Below are positions 33,756 through 43,614 of a DNA stretch of 64,000 nt, in pieces. The position numbers and the translations under genes are program-made. Position 1 is the first letter of the stretch. Each line of letters opens with the position of its first letter. Source of the stretch: JAOZTV01 sp965371805 (lineage in GTDB: Bacteria; Acidobacteriota; Aminicenantia; UBA2199); the NCBI GenBank assembly GCA_965371805.1, contig CBDUZW010000019.1:6583-70582 (forward strand), given 5' to 3'. The notes under the pieces were generated by a model. The model ran no database searches. It saw nothing but the letters and a program-made list of their open reading frames with translations, and had not been told where the DNA came from.

Positions 33756-34682
33756 TTATAACGGTTTTTGAGTCTTCTGCTCTTTAACTTTTCCTATAAA
33801 AATACTGTTTAATGAAGGTTCAGTTATAGATAGACTATTTATAGATAGTTTTTCTATCAATTGTTTTAATACCAGATCTTTATATTTCATGTCAATTAAA
33901 TCTATTTCCATTTCATTTCCATAATCTCTTACTGCATTTACATACTCTAGCTTTTCGACAAAACCAGAATTACCTGAATAATTCAAATGTAAAACTTTAT
34001 TTCCAAATTTAGCTCTTACTTCATCTAATTCTCCTTCGAGGACTTTTTTACCCTGATTTATCATTACGACTGAATCTACAATTTTTTCAGCATAATCCAT
34101 TAAATGAGTAGAAAAAATGATCGTTACTCCCTCTTTTTTTTTTTCAAGAATTATATCTTTTACAAGCTCAATATTTATGGGGTCAAGGCCGGAAAAAGGC
34201 TCGTCAAGAATTAAAAGGTCTGGTTCATGTATTATTGTTGTAATGAATTGAAGTTTTTGAGCCATCCCTTTTGACAGTTCCTCTATTTTTTTTTCTTTAT
34301 GTTCTGCAAGATCAAATTTCGTTAATAATTCCATGCCACGGGTTTTAATAAGATCTTTTTTCATTCCCTTCAATTTTCCAAAAAATTCAAGAGTTTCTAT
34401 GATAGTCAGTTTTCTGTAGAGACCTCTTTCTTCAGGTAAATAACCCACAATATCTTTGGTTTTTTCTGAAAACGGTTTTCCAAAAATCTTTATTTTTCCT
34501 GAATCGGGAACCATAATATTCATTATCATTCGGATAATTGTTGTTTTCCCTGCTCCATTAGGTCCCAGCAATCCAAGGATCTTCCCCTTCTCTAATCTTA
34601 AGGAAACCTTGTTTACTGCTTTTTTTTTGTCAAATTCCTTGACAAGGTTTTCCAGACTTAATGCGTACTCTTCCATAATCAT
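33756..34682 (-). CDS. ABC transporter ATP-binding protein (NatA-like)
   Basis: A 308-residue ATPase. Walker A is 'GLLGPNGAGKTTIIRM', the signature 'ELSKGMAQKLQFI' and Walker B 'LLILDEPFSGLDP', followed by the switch His in 'FSTHLMDYAEK'. A C-terminal domain of about 85 residues after the nucleotide-binding domain is typical of the NatA/DrrA class. It forms an exporter with the permease that starts 11 bp downstream. The first two Met codons (34682 and 34676) are both possible starts. Confidence 0.9.
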   Translation of the reverse strand: MIMEEYALSLENLVKEFDKKKAVNKVSLRLEKGKILGLLGPNGAGKTTIIRMIMNIMVPDSGKIKIFGKPFSEKTKDIVGYLPEERGLYRKLTIIETLEFFGKLKGMKKDLIKTRGMELLTKFDLAEHKEKKIEELSKGMAQKLQFITTIIHEPDLLILDEPFSGLDPINIELVKDIILEKKKEGVTIIFSTHLMDYAEKIVDSVVMINQGKKVLEGELDEVRAKFGNKVLHLNYSGNSGFVEKLEYVNAVRDYGNEMEIDLIDMKYKDLVLKQLIEKLSINSLSITEPSLNSIFIGKVKEQKTQKPL

Positions 34683-34717
34683 ATATCTCCTATTTCTGGT
34701 AATTTCTAATTGAGTAA

Positions 34718-35356
34718 TTAATAATAAATCTTAATAACAAAGCTTCCTGAATTATTGTTGAAATTAAAATCATTGATACCTATAAACAGTTTTCCATCAC
34801 TTATACTCTTGATTGGTGCTTTATTATTGCCAATATAGAATGGATTATTCTTTTCACCAATTTTTGCTATAACTGCACCTGTTGGTTGTACTGGAAGTTG
34901 TTTGTTCTTATTCCATTTTACATTTAATTCCCCATTTTGAAACACCTGTTTTTTTTTTGTTATAAAAATAGCACCTGATATTGAGAATAAAATGTTCTGT
35001 CCGGATTTTATATTGATTCCTGTATTTAACCAATTGGTATTGCCTTTTAGAATAAACCTTCTGAATTTTTTCCCTCTCCGTAATTTAGCATAGAGTGATT
35101 CAGTTTCAAAAGAAGATGTGATGCCAATTTCTTTAGGGGAATTGAATTCGATTTTCCATATTTGAGCTAAAGGAAATTTTCTTAAAGATTTATATTTATT
35201 AAATTTATATATATTAAAATGCATCAAACCATATTTAAAATTTACTAACTTTCCTTCATATTTAGTTCCATCAACTGTATATAATACATGTGTATTAGGA
35301 AATACAGCCGCAACGGAAATAATAACAAATAAAATTATAAAAAAACTTTTTTTCAT
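34718..35356 (-). CDS. Exported protein with a LecA-like galactose-binding domain
   Basis: A 212-residue secreted protein with signal peptide 'KKSFFIILFVIISVAAVFP'. Residues 25-75 contain a small beta domain ('YTVDGTKYEGKLVNFKYGL'). Residues 115-212 resemble the PA-IL/LecA lectin fold found attached to many environmental exported proteins: 'WLNTGINIKSGQNILFSISG', 'GAVIAKIGEKNNPFYIGN' and the terminal 'LFIGINDFNFNNNSGSF'. The acidic/Asn-rich last loop is where LecA binds calcium and sugar. The ATG at 35356 follows GAGGAAG; an upstream TTG would overlap that site. The ligand is unknown. Confidence 0.65.
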   Translation of the reverse strand: MKKSFFIILFVIISVAAVFPNTHVLYTVDGTKYEGKLVNFKYGLMHFNIYKFNKYKSLRKFPLAQIWKIEFNSPKEIGITSSFETESLYAKLRRGKKFRRFILKGNTNWLNTGINIKSGQNILFSISGAIFITKKKQVFQNGELNVKWNKNKQLPVQPTGAVIAKIGEKNNPFYIGNNKAPIKSISDGKLFIGINDFNFNNNSGSFVIKIYY

Positions 35357-35493
35357 ACTTAACTTCCTCAATGTAAAATTATCGTAAAATTATCACTATT
35401 TTTAGACAATTTTTAAATTGCCTAAAAATTAAGTTAAAATATATAATACTTTTAATTAAAATTCAACTAAAATCAATAACATTTAAAATAAAT

Positions 35494-36927
35494 TTAGTTG
35501 GGTAATTGCATTCTTATTGATGATTCGTACCCATTTCTATTAATCCATAAACGAATCACTTTTCCTGGTTCTGTTTCATCAAGGATCTCTTTAAATTGTT
35601 TGATTGACTCCAATTCAGTTCTATTTATTCCGAATATAATATCTCCTGCTTTAATTCCATATTCGGCAGCAAAGCCTTTTTTTTCAACAGTTTTGACAAG
35701 AATTCCCTTTGATGTTGACAGCTCATATTCTTTTTTTAATTCGATTGAATTGTCAATGAGTACCATTCCAAGATCAGTGATTTTCCCACTTTTTCCAAGT
35801 GGTTTATATTTTATTGTATCAGGAGCCTTTCCGATTTTTATTTTTTTTGTTATTTCTGTGTTTTTTTTACCACTGAGTCTTATTATAGAAAGTGTTATAA
35901 TTGATCCCGGACTTGAGTTTCCAATAATTCTTTTTAATTCATTACCGGTTTTTACTTTTTTTCCATCAATTTTTACAATAAAATCAAAATCTTTTAATCC
36001 CGCTTTTTTTGCAGGAGAATTGGTTTCAACACTTTTTATTAAAATTCCAGCAGAAGGAAGGTCAAACTCTTTTGCTTCCTTTTTTGAAAGTACTCTTATT
36101 TCAACACCTAACCAACCTCTGGAAACACTACCTTTATTTTTTAATTCTCCAATTACTTTTTTTGCCATGTCTGAGGGGATTGCAAAACCTATTCCAATAC
36201 TTCCTCCGGATTGAGATAAAATAACAGAATTGATTCCAATGACTTTTCCCTTCATATTTATCAATGGACCACCTGAATTTCCTCTGTTAATGGAGGCATC
36301 AGTTTGCAGGAAGTCAACATAATCAGCAACATCCAGTTGTCTACCTTTTGCTGAAATTATACCTGAGGTTACTGTAAGGTCTTGATTTAAAGGATTTCCT
36401 ATTGCTAGAACCCATTCGCCTATTTCAACCTTATTTGAATCTCCCAATTCAATATATGGAAGATTTTTTCCGTTAATTTTTAATAGAGCAAGATCAGTTT
36501 TTGGGTCTTTCCCAATTATCTCTGCTGAATACTCTTTGTCATCAATTGTTTTTATTATAACTTTCATAGCATTTTCTACTACATGGTTATTTGTTATTAT
36601 ATATCCGTCTGATGAGATTAGAAATCCTGAACCAACACCTGTTACTTCTCTGTTTCGTGGACGTTGACGGAAAAAACGGTTTAAAAGGCTGTCATTAAAT
36701 GAAGAGTTCAATTTTGAAATGGTCTTTGACATAACTTTTACAACGGCAGGCCGGACTCTCTTTACGAGTGGTGCAAAACTAAAATTCACCATTTTTATAG
36801 GAGCTGGTTTTTTGTCTATCTGCTCCGCACTTACTGTATTTAATCCTTGACCAGTTCCAAATACTAAAGCAAAAAATAAAGCACCTAGAAAAAAGCTTGC
36901 TCCTGCTATTAAACTAAATTTCTTCAT
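35494..36927 (-). CDS. degQ: Do-like periplasmic serine protease (HtrA/DegQ)
   Basis: A 477-residue trypsin-fold protease and chaperone for misfolded envelope proteins. An N-terminal hydrophobic segment (about 5-27) exports or anchors it. The catalytic triad is visible as His115 ('ITNNHVVENA'), Asp145 ('DPKTDLALLKI') and Ser218 ('INRGNSGGPLI'). Two PDZ domains follow (about 270-360 and 385-475), as in DegP/DegQ. It lies about 75 bp downstream of the amidase gene on the same strand, in an envelope-maintenance group. Confidence 0.93.
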   Translation of the reverse strand: MKKFSLIAGASFFLGALFFALVFGTGQGLNTVSAEQIDKKPAPIKMVNFSFAPLVKRVRPAVVKVMSKTISKLNSSFNDSLLNRFFRQRPRNREVTGVGSGFLISSDGYIITNNHVVENAMKVIIKTIDDKEYSAEIIGKDPKTDLALLKINGKNLPYIELGDSNKVEIGEWVLAIGNPLNQDLTVTSGIISAKGRQLDVADYVDFLQTDASINRGNSGGPLINMKGKVIGINSVILSQSGGSIGIGFAIPSDMAKKVIGELKNKGSVSRGWLGVEIRVLSKKEAKEFDLPSAGILIKSVETNSPAKKAGLKDFDFIVKIDGKKVKTGNELKRIIGNSSPGSIITLSIIRLSGKKNTEITKKIKIGKAPDTIKYKPLGKSGKITDLGMVLIDNSIELKKEYELSTSKGILVKTVEKKGFAAEYGIKAGDIIFGINRTELESIKQFKEILDETEPGKVIRLWINRNGYESSIRMQLPN

Positions 36928-37002
36928 CTTTGAATCTCCTTCATTTTTTTTATTGTTCTATCCGTATTAAGACGGTAAATTTTCATAGAAAGTTTCATTG
37001 TT

Positions 37003-38220
37003 TCATATTTTACCTAAAGTTTTTATATATTTAATAATTCCCAGGTATATTCCCTCTGCAAGAGTCTGCCTGTATGGACCTCTTTTTAATCGTTCCGCTT
37101 CAACTCTATTACTGAGAAAGGAGGTTTCTATCAGAATTGAAGGCATCTCTGCTCCTACAAGTACATAAAAAGGGGCTTTCTTTACTCCAAGATCAGTAAC
37201 TTGTTTATAATTTGATCTAACTTTTTTTAAAATTCCTTTTTGAACTGTCCGGGCCAGGACGATTGATTCTTCAATTTTCGCATTTTTTATTATTTTATCA
37301 ACAATGGAATTTAATTTAGTAAGAGAAGTTTTTGATACCGCATTTTCCTGAGCTGCCACTCTTATTGCATGTGGATCAGTTGTCATACTTAAATAGTAAG
37401 TTTCAATTCCATTTACTTTTTTTCTTGGAGCTGAGTTAACATGGATAGATATAAAAATATCTCCTCTTTTTGAATTGGATATCGCTGTTCTTTCTTCCAG
37501 TGATATATATTTATCTGAATCTCTTGTTAATATTACATTTATCCCGTCATTCTTTTTAAATAAGTTCTTTAATCTTTTTGAAATATCAAGGACGATGTGT
37601 TTTTCATATAAATGATATTTTAAATTCATAGTGCCGGGATCTTTTCCACCATGCCCAGGATCAATGATTATTGTTTTCACCCCAAGTCCCAGTTGTCTTG
37701 AGATTGAATATCTGCCATTAATTTGTTCTGGTACTCTGGTTATAGTGAGACCTTTTTCGGCAGTTTGTTTGTTTGCAAATTCTTTTGAATTTTCAAAAAA
37801 ATCAAGTACTATTCGGTATGGGGCCTTTAAATAGAAAAGATTATACTTTTCTACTGCTGTGAAATTGAAAACAACTCTCAACGTATTACTTCCTCTTTTC
37901 CCGATTCGTATTTTTTTTAGATGCCCCATATTAAAATTGATCTCTTTTGATTTTGCCTCAGGATAATTTTTTCCAAAAGAACAGTTCTTTAGATCAAAAT
38001 ATAATCGAAAGTTCTTTTTACCAGGTAGACTTTTTGCAATTATCTTGATTGGCGCGGAAAGGTCTAAGACAAACCTGGTATAATTGTCATAAGTAAAATA
38101 TCTCAGGTTGTTAAGTTTCACATTTCCTGCTTCTATAACAGAAAGTGGCAAAATAAGACAAATGTAAATAATAATATAAATTCTTTTCATTAAATGAAAT
38201 TTTACTTTAAAATAACCCAT
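37003..38220 (-). CDS. N-acetylmuramoyl-L-alanine amidase (AMIN + Amidase_3)
   Basis: An exported zinc amidase of 405 residues (or 395 from the ATG at 38190, which begins the signal peptide 'KRIYIIIYICLILPLSVIEA') that cleaves the bond between peptidoglycan glycan and stem peptide during cell separation. Residues 35-145 form an AMIN domain for envelope targeting. Residues 185-400 are the Amidase_3 catalytic domain, with zinc and catalytic residues in 'IIIDPGHGGKDPGT', 'YEKHIVLDI', 'IFISIHVNSAP' and 'ILIETSFLSN'. The E. coli equivalent is AmiC/AmiB. No clear ribosome binding site decides between the two starts. Confidence 0.9.
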   Translation of the reverse strand: MGYFKVKFHLMKRIYIIIYICLILPLSVIEAGNVKLNNLRYFTYDNYTRFVLDLSAPIKIIAKSLPGKKNFRLYFDLKNCSFGKNYPEAKSKEINFNMGHLKKIRIGKRGSNTLRVVFNFTAVEKYNLFYLKAPYRIVLDFFENSKEFANKQTAEKGLTITRVPEQINGRYSISRQLGLGVKTIIIDPGHGGKDPGTMNLKYHLYEKHIVLDISKRLKNLFKKNDGINVILTRDSDKYISLEERTAISNSKRGDIFISIHVNSAPRKKVNGIETYYLSMTTDPHAIRVAAQENAVSKTSLTKLNSIVDKIIKNAKIEESIVLARTVQKGILKKVRSNYKQVTDLGVKKAPFYVLVGAEMPSILIETSFLSNRVEAERLKRGPYRQTLAEGIYLGIIKYIKTLGKI

Positions 38221-38302
38221 ATTTCAACTAGGAGTGATTTTTTTAATTATTGTATACTTGATTTTATTATTAATATAACTTAATATATATTATAGGATTT
38301 TA

Positions 38303-38656
38303 ATGGGAAAGAAAATTTTAGTAATTGATGATGAACTTTTTATCAGGGAACTAGTACAAGATTTTTTAGAAATAGAAGGTTTATTCTGTAGGATAGCTGC
38401 TAATTTAGCCGAAGCATTGGCTTTGTTTAAGGAAGAATGTTTTGATTTGGTATTATTAGATAGAAACCTTGGTGATATGCAGGCTGAGGAGGTTCTAGGT
38501 GAATTGAGAGCTGTCCAAAAGAAGATCCCGATTATTATGATGACTGGAGATCTTGATATTCCTGAAAAACTTATTGCTGATTTTAATATTTCAAATGTTA
38601 TAAATAAACCTTTTCAATATGATGAGTTTATCGATATTATCAATAAAAACCTATAA
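38303..38656 (+). CDS. Single-domain response regulator
   Basis: A 117-residue stand-alone receiver. It has the acidic pair in 'ILVIDDELFIREL', the phospho-accepting Asp in 'DLVLLDRNLGD', Thr in 'IIMMTGD' and Lys in 'NKPFQYDEF'. It has no output domain, so it must act by protein contact or in a phosphorelay. It opens a long plus-strand gene run and starts divergently from the amidase. No kinase is adjacent. Confidence 0.88.
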   Translation: MGKKILVIDDELFIRELVQDFLEIEGLFCRIAANLAEALALFKEECFDLVLLDRNLGDMQAEEVLGELRAVQKKIPIIMMTGDLDIPEKLIADFNISNVINKPFQYDEFIDIINKNL

Positions 38657-38677
38657 CCTATTTTATATGGAGTTAGA

Positions 38678-40453
38678 ATGTTAAAAAAATTTATAATAAT
38701 ATTAATAATAATTGGATTATTTGCAACATTATCTTTTCCCGAGATAATGAAACTAAATGAACTAAAGGTAGGAATGGAGGGAATTGGAAAAACAATCTAT
38801 AAAGGCACCAATATTGAATCGTTTAAATTTAAAATTCTTGGTTTTATAGAGAATTTTTCAGCCGGAAAGACTTTAATAATAGCAGAACTTTTCTCTCCGG
38901 AATTGGAGAATATGGGGATTGTTTCCGGGATGAGTGGAAGTCCTGTTTATATAAATGGGAAAATAATTGGCGCTGTGTCTTATGGTTTTGGTTTTTCAAA
39001 AAAACCCATTGGTGGAATAACTCCTATTGAGGATATTTTAAAAACTGATACATATAATAAAAAAAGTTTCAAAATTAATATATCTGATATTAAAGTTGAT
39101 TTTGGGAAGAAAAATATAAGCAAAATCTGGGATTTAATAGAGAAAAAATTAGTTGAAAGAGTCAACTATTCACCTAATAGTAATTTAGTCCCAATTAAGC
39201 TTATTTCATATAGCAGAGGTATGGTCCCGACTGTGACAAACCGTTTGAATTCTATTTTCACTCCACTTAGTAGTTTAAGTAACCTGAAGGTTAGATCAAA
39301 TCTAATAAAAGTGAAAGATGAAGATTTTTTTAAGATTAGAGAGGCAGATGCAGCAGCTATTCCACTGGTTAGAGGTGATTTTGAATATTCCTCCTCAGGC
39401 ACTGTAAGTTATGTTGACGGAAACAAAGTTTATCTGTTCGGGCACCCATTTTTTAATCTTGGGAAAGTATCGTTTCCACTTCATAAGGCTGAGGTTATTA
39501 CTATAGTACCATCTTATCAAAGTCCTTTTAAATTATCTGCTTCAAAACATATGATAGGAACAGTAACTCAGGATAGGTTTTCAGCAGTTATGGGTGAATT
39601 AGGCACAAAACCTTATATGATCCCTTTAAAAATTTTCTTAAAAGATAGAGATAAGAGTTTTTCAGTAGAGATAGTTAATCATCCCTTATTAACTCCGGCC
39701 TTAACAGCAATATCACTTAATAATGTTTTTTCTACGGAACTTCAGGAAGTTGGATTTCAATCTTTCAAAGTAACGGGAAAAATATTTGTAGAGGATGAAA
39801 AGAATATAATAATTAATGAGTTATATAGCGGTTCGGCTTCATATGACAATTTTTCAAATTTGATAATGGCAATAAATTTTTTCCTTATGAATAATAAAGA
39901 ACGGGAAATAAAGATACAAAAAATGAATTTTGAAATTCAGGCATCAGAGAGAATAAAAAAAGCTACTATAGAGAATGTACTGGTAAATAAGAATAAGTTT
40001 AAATCAGGCGAACTGGTAAAATTGAATATCCAATTAAAAAATGATCTTGGTGATTCTTATGTGAAAGAAATACAAATCAAAGCCCCTTTGCTTTCATCAG
40101 GTACAGATTTTTATATTCTAGTAGGTGACAGAAATGCTATTAGTAGATTTGATGCACAAAACATTAAATCTTCATATTTCCCTTCGACAATAGATGCTCT
40201 TATCAGAGTTATAAATAATTTAAGAAAGGGTAACAGAATTTATGTTAAAATGTTTACAAGTCAAAAAGGTTTGTATCTAAAAGGAAGAGAATATTCAAAT
40301 CTACCTGGAAGTTTGAGCGTTCTATATAAATCAAATTCATTAACAAAGGAGAGCTCATCTACAAGATATTCCACTATTAGAGAATATCAAATGGAGACAG
40401 AAGCGGTTATATCAGGAAAGAAAATATTTAAGTTGAAAATCAGGGAGAAATAA
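38678..40453 (+). CDS. SpoIVB-type (S55) peptidase-domain protein
   Basis: A 591-residue exported protein with a signal peptide (LKKFIIILIIIGLFATLSFP). Residues about 25-340 match the S55 peptidase domain of SpoIVB, the sporulation signalling protease, including 'LKVGMEGIGKTIYKGT', the nucleophile motif 'GIVSGMSGSPVYINGKIIGA', 'GGITPIEDIL' and 'KVYLFGHPFFNLG'. The C-terminal 250 residues are an unassigned beta-rich region. No sporulation genes are seen and the organism looks Gram-negative, so the role is not sporulation; it is possibly periplasmic processing. It is 21 bp after the response regulator and 3 bp before the next gene, an operon. Confidence 0.82.
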   Translation: MLKKFIIILIIIGLFATLSFPEIMKLNELKVGMEGIGKTIYKGTNIESFKFKILGFIENFSAGKTLIIAELFSPELENMGIVSGMSGSPVYINGKIIGAVSYGFGFSKKPIGGITPIEDILKTDTYNKKSFKINISDIKVDFGKKNISKIWDLIEKKLVERVNYSPNSNLVPIKLISYSRGMVPTVTNRLNSIFTPLSSLSNLKVRSNLIKVKDEDFFKIREADAAAIPLVRGDFEYSSSGTVSYVDGNKVYLFGHPFFNLGKVSFPLHKAEVITIVPSYQSPFKLSASKHMIGTVTQDRFSAVMGELGTKPYMIPLKIFLKDRDKSFSVEIVNHPLLTPALTAISLNNVFSTELQEVGFQSFKVTGKIFVEDEKNIIINELYSGSASYDNFSNLIMAINFFLMNNKEREIKIQKMNFEIQASERIKKATIENVLVNKNKFKSGELVKLNIQLKNDLGDSYVKEIQIKAPLLSSGTDFYILVGDRNAISRFDAQNIKSSYFPSTIDALIRVINNLRKGNRIYVKMFTSQKGLYLKGREYSNLPGSLSVLYKSNSLTKESSSTRYSTIREYQMETEAVISGKKIFKLKIREK

Positions 40454-40456
40454 AAA

Positions 40457-42433
40457 ATGAGAGCCAGTAAAAATATAATTATATTGTTTTTGGTACTATT
40501 ATTATCACAATCACTTCATGCAGTAAAAGTCAGAAAAATTTCTTTATCAAACTATAAGGAAATGCAGAAAGGAAGACTTGACGGCACTCTGATCAGTAGT
40601 AGAGGGGAACTTATCCTAGGACCAACCATCAAAAAAATTCCAGGTCCTGAAAGTGAATTTTTTCTGTCACTTGCAATTGATAAAAATAATAATAAGTTTA
40701 TTGGAACAGGACATAAAGGGACTCTTTATAAAATTGATCAAAGTAACAAAATCACAAAACTATTTTCTGCAAAAGAATTAGATATATATGCAACCCTTGC
40801 AAGAAAGAATGGAAATATACTTGTAGGCACTTCGCCAGGTGGCAAGATATATACAATTGATAAGAAAGGTAAGAGTAAATTGTTTTTTAATCCGGGAGAA
40901 AAATTTATATGGGATATTAAAGAACATCATGATGGAAATATCTATTGTGCTGTTGGTAATAGTGGCGGTGTTTACAGGATTGATAAATTAGGAAACGGAA
41001 AAAAAATGTTCTCTTCAGAAGATCCACATATAATGAAACTTTTTATTTCAAAAAATGGATCTATATATGCAGGTTCTGGAAATAAAGGGATACTTTATAA
41101 AATTACTAATAGAAAAACCAAGGTTATGTTTGATTCTCGCTTACAGGAGATCAGAGGAATTTGCGAAGATCCTTTTGGAAATATTTATTTTTCAGCTAAT
41201 AGAGATGTCAATGAAAATATAAGCATAAAAAAAAACAAGAATATTATTATAATGAAAAGTATTGTTCTCAATAAAATTCCGGTAAAGAAGAAGAGTATAT
41301 TATATAAATTGGATACTAGCGGAATTGTAAGTCAGGTCTGGTCTTCAATTGACGAAAATATATATTCAATTTATTATGATAAGAAGAGAAAAAGTGTAAT
41401 TATTGGAACAGGGAATTCTGGTAGAGTATATAGTGTAAAAGAGGATAAGAGTTTCTCACTTCTATATGAGAGTGAATCTTCTCAGGCATTCAAAATAGTT
41501 AAAGGAAATAATGGTTTCTTTTTATTATCAAATAATACTGCATCACTTATAAAAATCGAAGATAAATTAAATAATATTGGCAGCTATTTTTCAAAGGTCA
41601 TTGACCTTAAGTATCCCTCAAAACTTGGAAGAGCATATTGGAAGTTAAAAACCTCAAATGATTCTCGGGTTTTAGTATATTTAAGAGCCGGAAACTCTTT
41701 ATCTCCAGATAAAACCTGGCTTAAATGGACTGCTCCATATTCAGATAATAAAGGGACTAATATAGACATATCTGGATATAGATACGTTCAGATAAAAATC
41801 GTTCTAAACACATCAAACCCTAATTATTCTCCGGTTTTTAACTCTTTTTCACTGTATTCTCTGCCTGCAAATATAGAACCCAAAATTGAGGAAATAAAAA
41901 TAAGCCCTAAGGGTAGAAATACGATTATTAAATTAAAAACAAACGATCCAAATAAAGATAAAATTCAGTTTAATCTATATTTGAAAAAAACAGATAAAAA
42001 AAAATGGATATTGTTTAAAAAAAATGTAATTAAAAATATAATCTCTTTAAAAAATGAATTGTTTGAAGATGGTGAATATCGGTTGAAGGTGGTTGCAAAT
42101 GATGCTCTTCAAAATCCAGTTTTCCTTGCAAAATCAACTGTGAAAATTTCTGAGTTTTTTATATTAGATACTACTGCTCCAAAACTATTAAATTTTATTA
42201 GTAAAAATAATAATATTACTTTCGAAATCAAGGATAATGTTTCAATTATATCCAATGTCTTATACTCCTATGACGGACTTAAAGATTGGAACCCTATCTT
42301 TCCTGAAGATATGGTTAGTGATTCAAATAGTGAAAGATATGTGTTTAAATTAAAAAACACAAAAGACAGGATTGTTTTTCTTAAAGTAGTAGATGAGTTC
42401 AAAAACTATAAAGTTTATCAAAAAGAATACTAG
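40457..42433 (+). CDS. Exported beta-propeller protein, function unknown
   Basis: A 658-residue secreted protein (signal peptide 'ASKNIIILFLVLLLSQSLHA'). Residues about 60-390 hold repeated blades of the form 'GxLYKID..' and 'GNxYxAxGNxGxxY' (for example 'FIGTGHKGTLYKID', 'YAGSGNKGILYKI' and 'IIGTGNSGRVYSV'), as in two-component-regulator or WD40-like propellers. Residues 395-470 resemble a discoidin-like beta sandwich, and the C-terminus has Ig-like strands ('DTTAPKL'). It starts 3 bp after the S55 peptidase gene, so the two are very likely translated together and may act on each other in the periplasm. Confidence 0.7.
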   Translation: MRASKNIIILFLVLLLSQSLHAVKVRKISLSNYKEMQKGRLDGTLISSRGELILGPTIKKIPGPESEFFLSLAIDKNNNKFIGTGHKGTLYKIDQSNKITKLFSAKELDIYATLARKNGNILVGTSPGGKIYTIDKKGKSKLFFNPGEKFIWDIKEHHDGNIYCAVGNSGGVYRIDKLGNGKKMFSSEDPHIMKLFISKNGSIYAGSGNKGILYKITNRKTKVMFDSRLQEIRGICEDPFGNIYFSANRDVNENISIKKNKNIIIMKSIVLNKIPVKKKSILYKLDTSGIVSQVWSSIDENIYSIYYDKKRKSVIIGTGNSGRVYSVKEDKSFSLLYESESSQAFKIVKGNNGFFLLSNNTASLIKIEDKLNNIGSYFSKVIDLKYPSKLGRAYWKLKTSNDSRVLVYLRAGNSLSPDKTWLKWTAPYSDNKGTNIDISGYRYVQIKIVLNTSNPNYSPVFNSFSLYSLPANIEPKIEEIKISPKGRNTIIKLKTNDPNKDKIQFNLYLKKTDKKKWILFKKNVIKNIISLKNELFEDGEYRLKVVANDALQNPVFLAKSTVKISEFFILDTTAPKLLNFISKNNNITFEIKDNVSIISNVLYSYDGLKDWNPIFPEDMVSDSNSERYVFKLKNTKDRIVFLKVVDEFKNYKVYQKEY

Positions 42434-42448
42434 AATTAAGGGGTTAAA

Positions 42449-43612
42449 ATGAAAATTCATGAGTATCAGGCAAAACAACTTTTTAGAGTGAATAATATTC
42501 CAGTTCCAAAAGGATACATGGCTGAAACAAGCGATGATGCATTAAAATATGCAGAACAGCTTGGTTATCCATGTGTTATAAAAGCTCAAGTTCATGCCGG
42601 TGGGAGAGGTAAGGCTGGCGGTGTTAAACTAGCTAGAAACAAAGATGAAGCAATTGAAGCCATTGACTCAATACTGAGAATGAATCTTGTAAGTAAACAG
42701 ACAGGTCCCGAAGGAAAAATAGTAAGAAAACTGCTTATTGAAGAGGGATTAAAAATTGCTAACGAATTATATCTTGCAATAATTACAGATAGAGAACGGG
42801 AGTGCCCGGTTATTATTGCTTCAACAGAGGGCGGAATGGAGATTGAGGAAGTTGCTGAAAAAGACCCTGGTTTAATAAGTAAAGTTTTTATTCATCCTGT
42901 TACAGGTCTTAGTGGTTTTCATATAAGGGAAGTGGCAAATAAGTTAAATCTTACAAAAGTACAGCAGAAAAATTTCTCAAAATTTATTGTTAATTTGTTC
43001 AAATTATATCAATTGAAAGATGCTTCTATGGTAGAAATAAACCCATTAATTATTACTGAATCTGATGAGATAATTGCTCTGGATGCGAAAGTTGATTTTG
43101 ATGATAATGCTATTGAAAAACATCAGGATATTCTTGAATTAAGAGATATATTTGAAGAAGAACCTCTTGAAGTGGAGGCATCAAAATTTGATTTAAATTA
43201 TATTAAATTAGATGGTTCAATAGGATGTATGGTAAATGGTGCAGGACTTGCTATGGCAACTATGGATATTATTAAATTCTATGGCGGAGAACCTGCAAAC
43301 TTTCTGGATGTTGGTGGCGGTACATCAGAAGAAAGAGTTAAAGAAGCATTTAATATACTTTTGTCAGATAAAAATGTGAAGGCTGTTTTTGTAAATATTT
43401 TTGGTGGAATAGTAAGAACCGATCTTGTTGCTACAGGTATTGTCAATGCGATAAAAGATGTTGAAGTAAAAGTCCCCATAGTGATTAGACTTGTTGGAAC
43501 AAACGAAGAAGAGGGAAGAAAAATTATTGAAGAATCGGGATTAAATTTTATTGCCGAAACAGATCTTCCAAAAGCTGCAAAGAAAGTAGTTTCGTTGGTT
43601 AAAGGGGAATAA
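42449..43612 (+). CDS. sucC: Succinyl-CoA synthetase (ADP-forming), beta subunit
   Basis: A 387-residue ATP-grasp subunit of the citric-acid-cycle enzyme that interconverts succinyl-CoA and succinate with ATP formation. The start 'MKIHEYQAKQLF', 'KAQVHAGGRGKAGGVK' (nucleotide site), 'MVEINPL' and 'NFLDVGGGTSEERV...NIFGGIVR' are classic. AAGGGG precedes the ATG. It is followed 2 bp later by sucD, giving the heteromeric enzyme. Confidence 0.97.
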   Translation: MKIHEYQAKQLFRVNNIPVPKGYMAETSDDALKYAEQLGYPCVIKAQVHAGGRGKAGGVKLARNKDEAIEAIDSILRMNLVSKQTGPEGKIVRKLLIEEGLKIANELYLAIITDRERECPVIIASTEGGMEIEEVAEKDPGLISKVFIHPVTGLSGFHIREVANKLNLTKVQQKNFSKFIVNLFKLYQLKDASMVEINPLIITESDEIIALDAKVDFDDNAIEKHQDILELRDIFEEEPLEVEASKFDLNYIKLDGSIGCMVNGAGLAMATMDIIKFYGGEPANFLDVGGGTSEERVKEAFNILLSDKNVKAVFVNIFGGIVRTDLVATGIVNAIKDVEVKVPIVIRLVGTNEEEGRKIIEESGLNFIAETDLPKAAKKVVSLVKGE

Positions 43613-43614
43613 AT

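Noticed and set aside
35498..36214. 238-codon plus-strand open frame opposite the Do-like protease
   Set aside because: It lies wholly within a well-supported protease gene in the opposite direction, with antisense-type composition and no family features.
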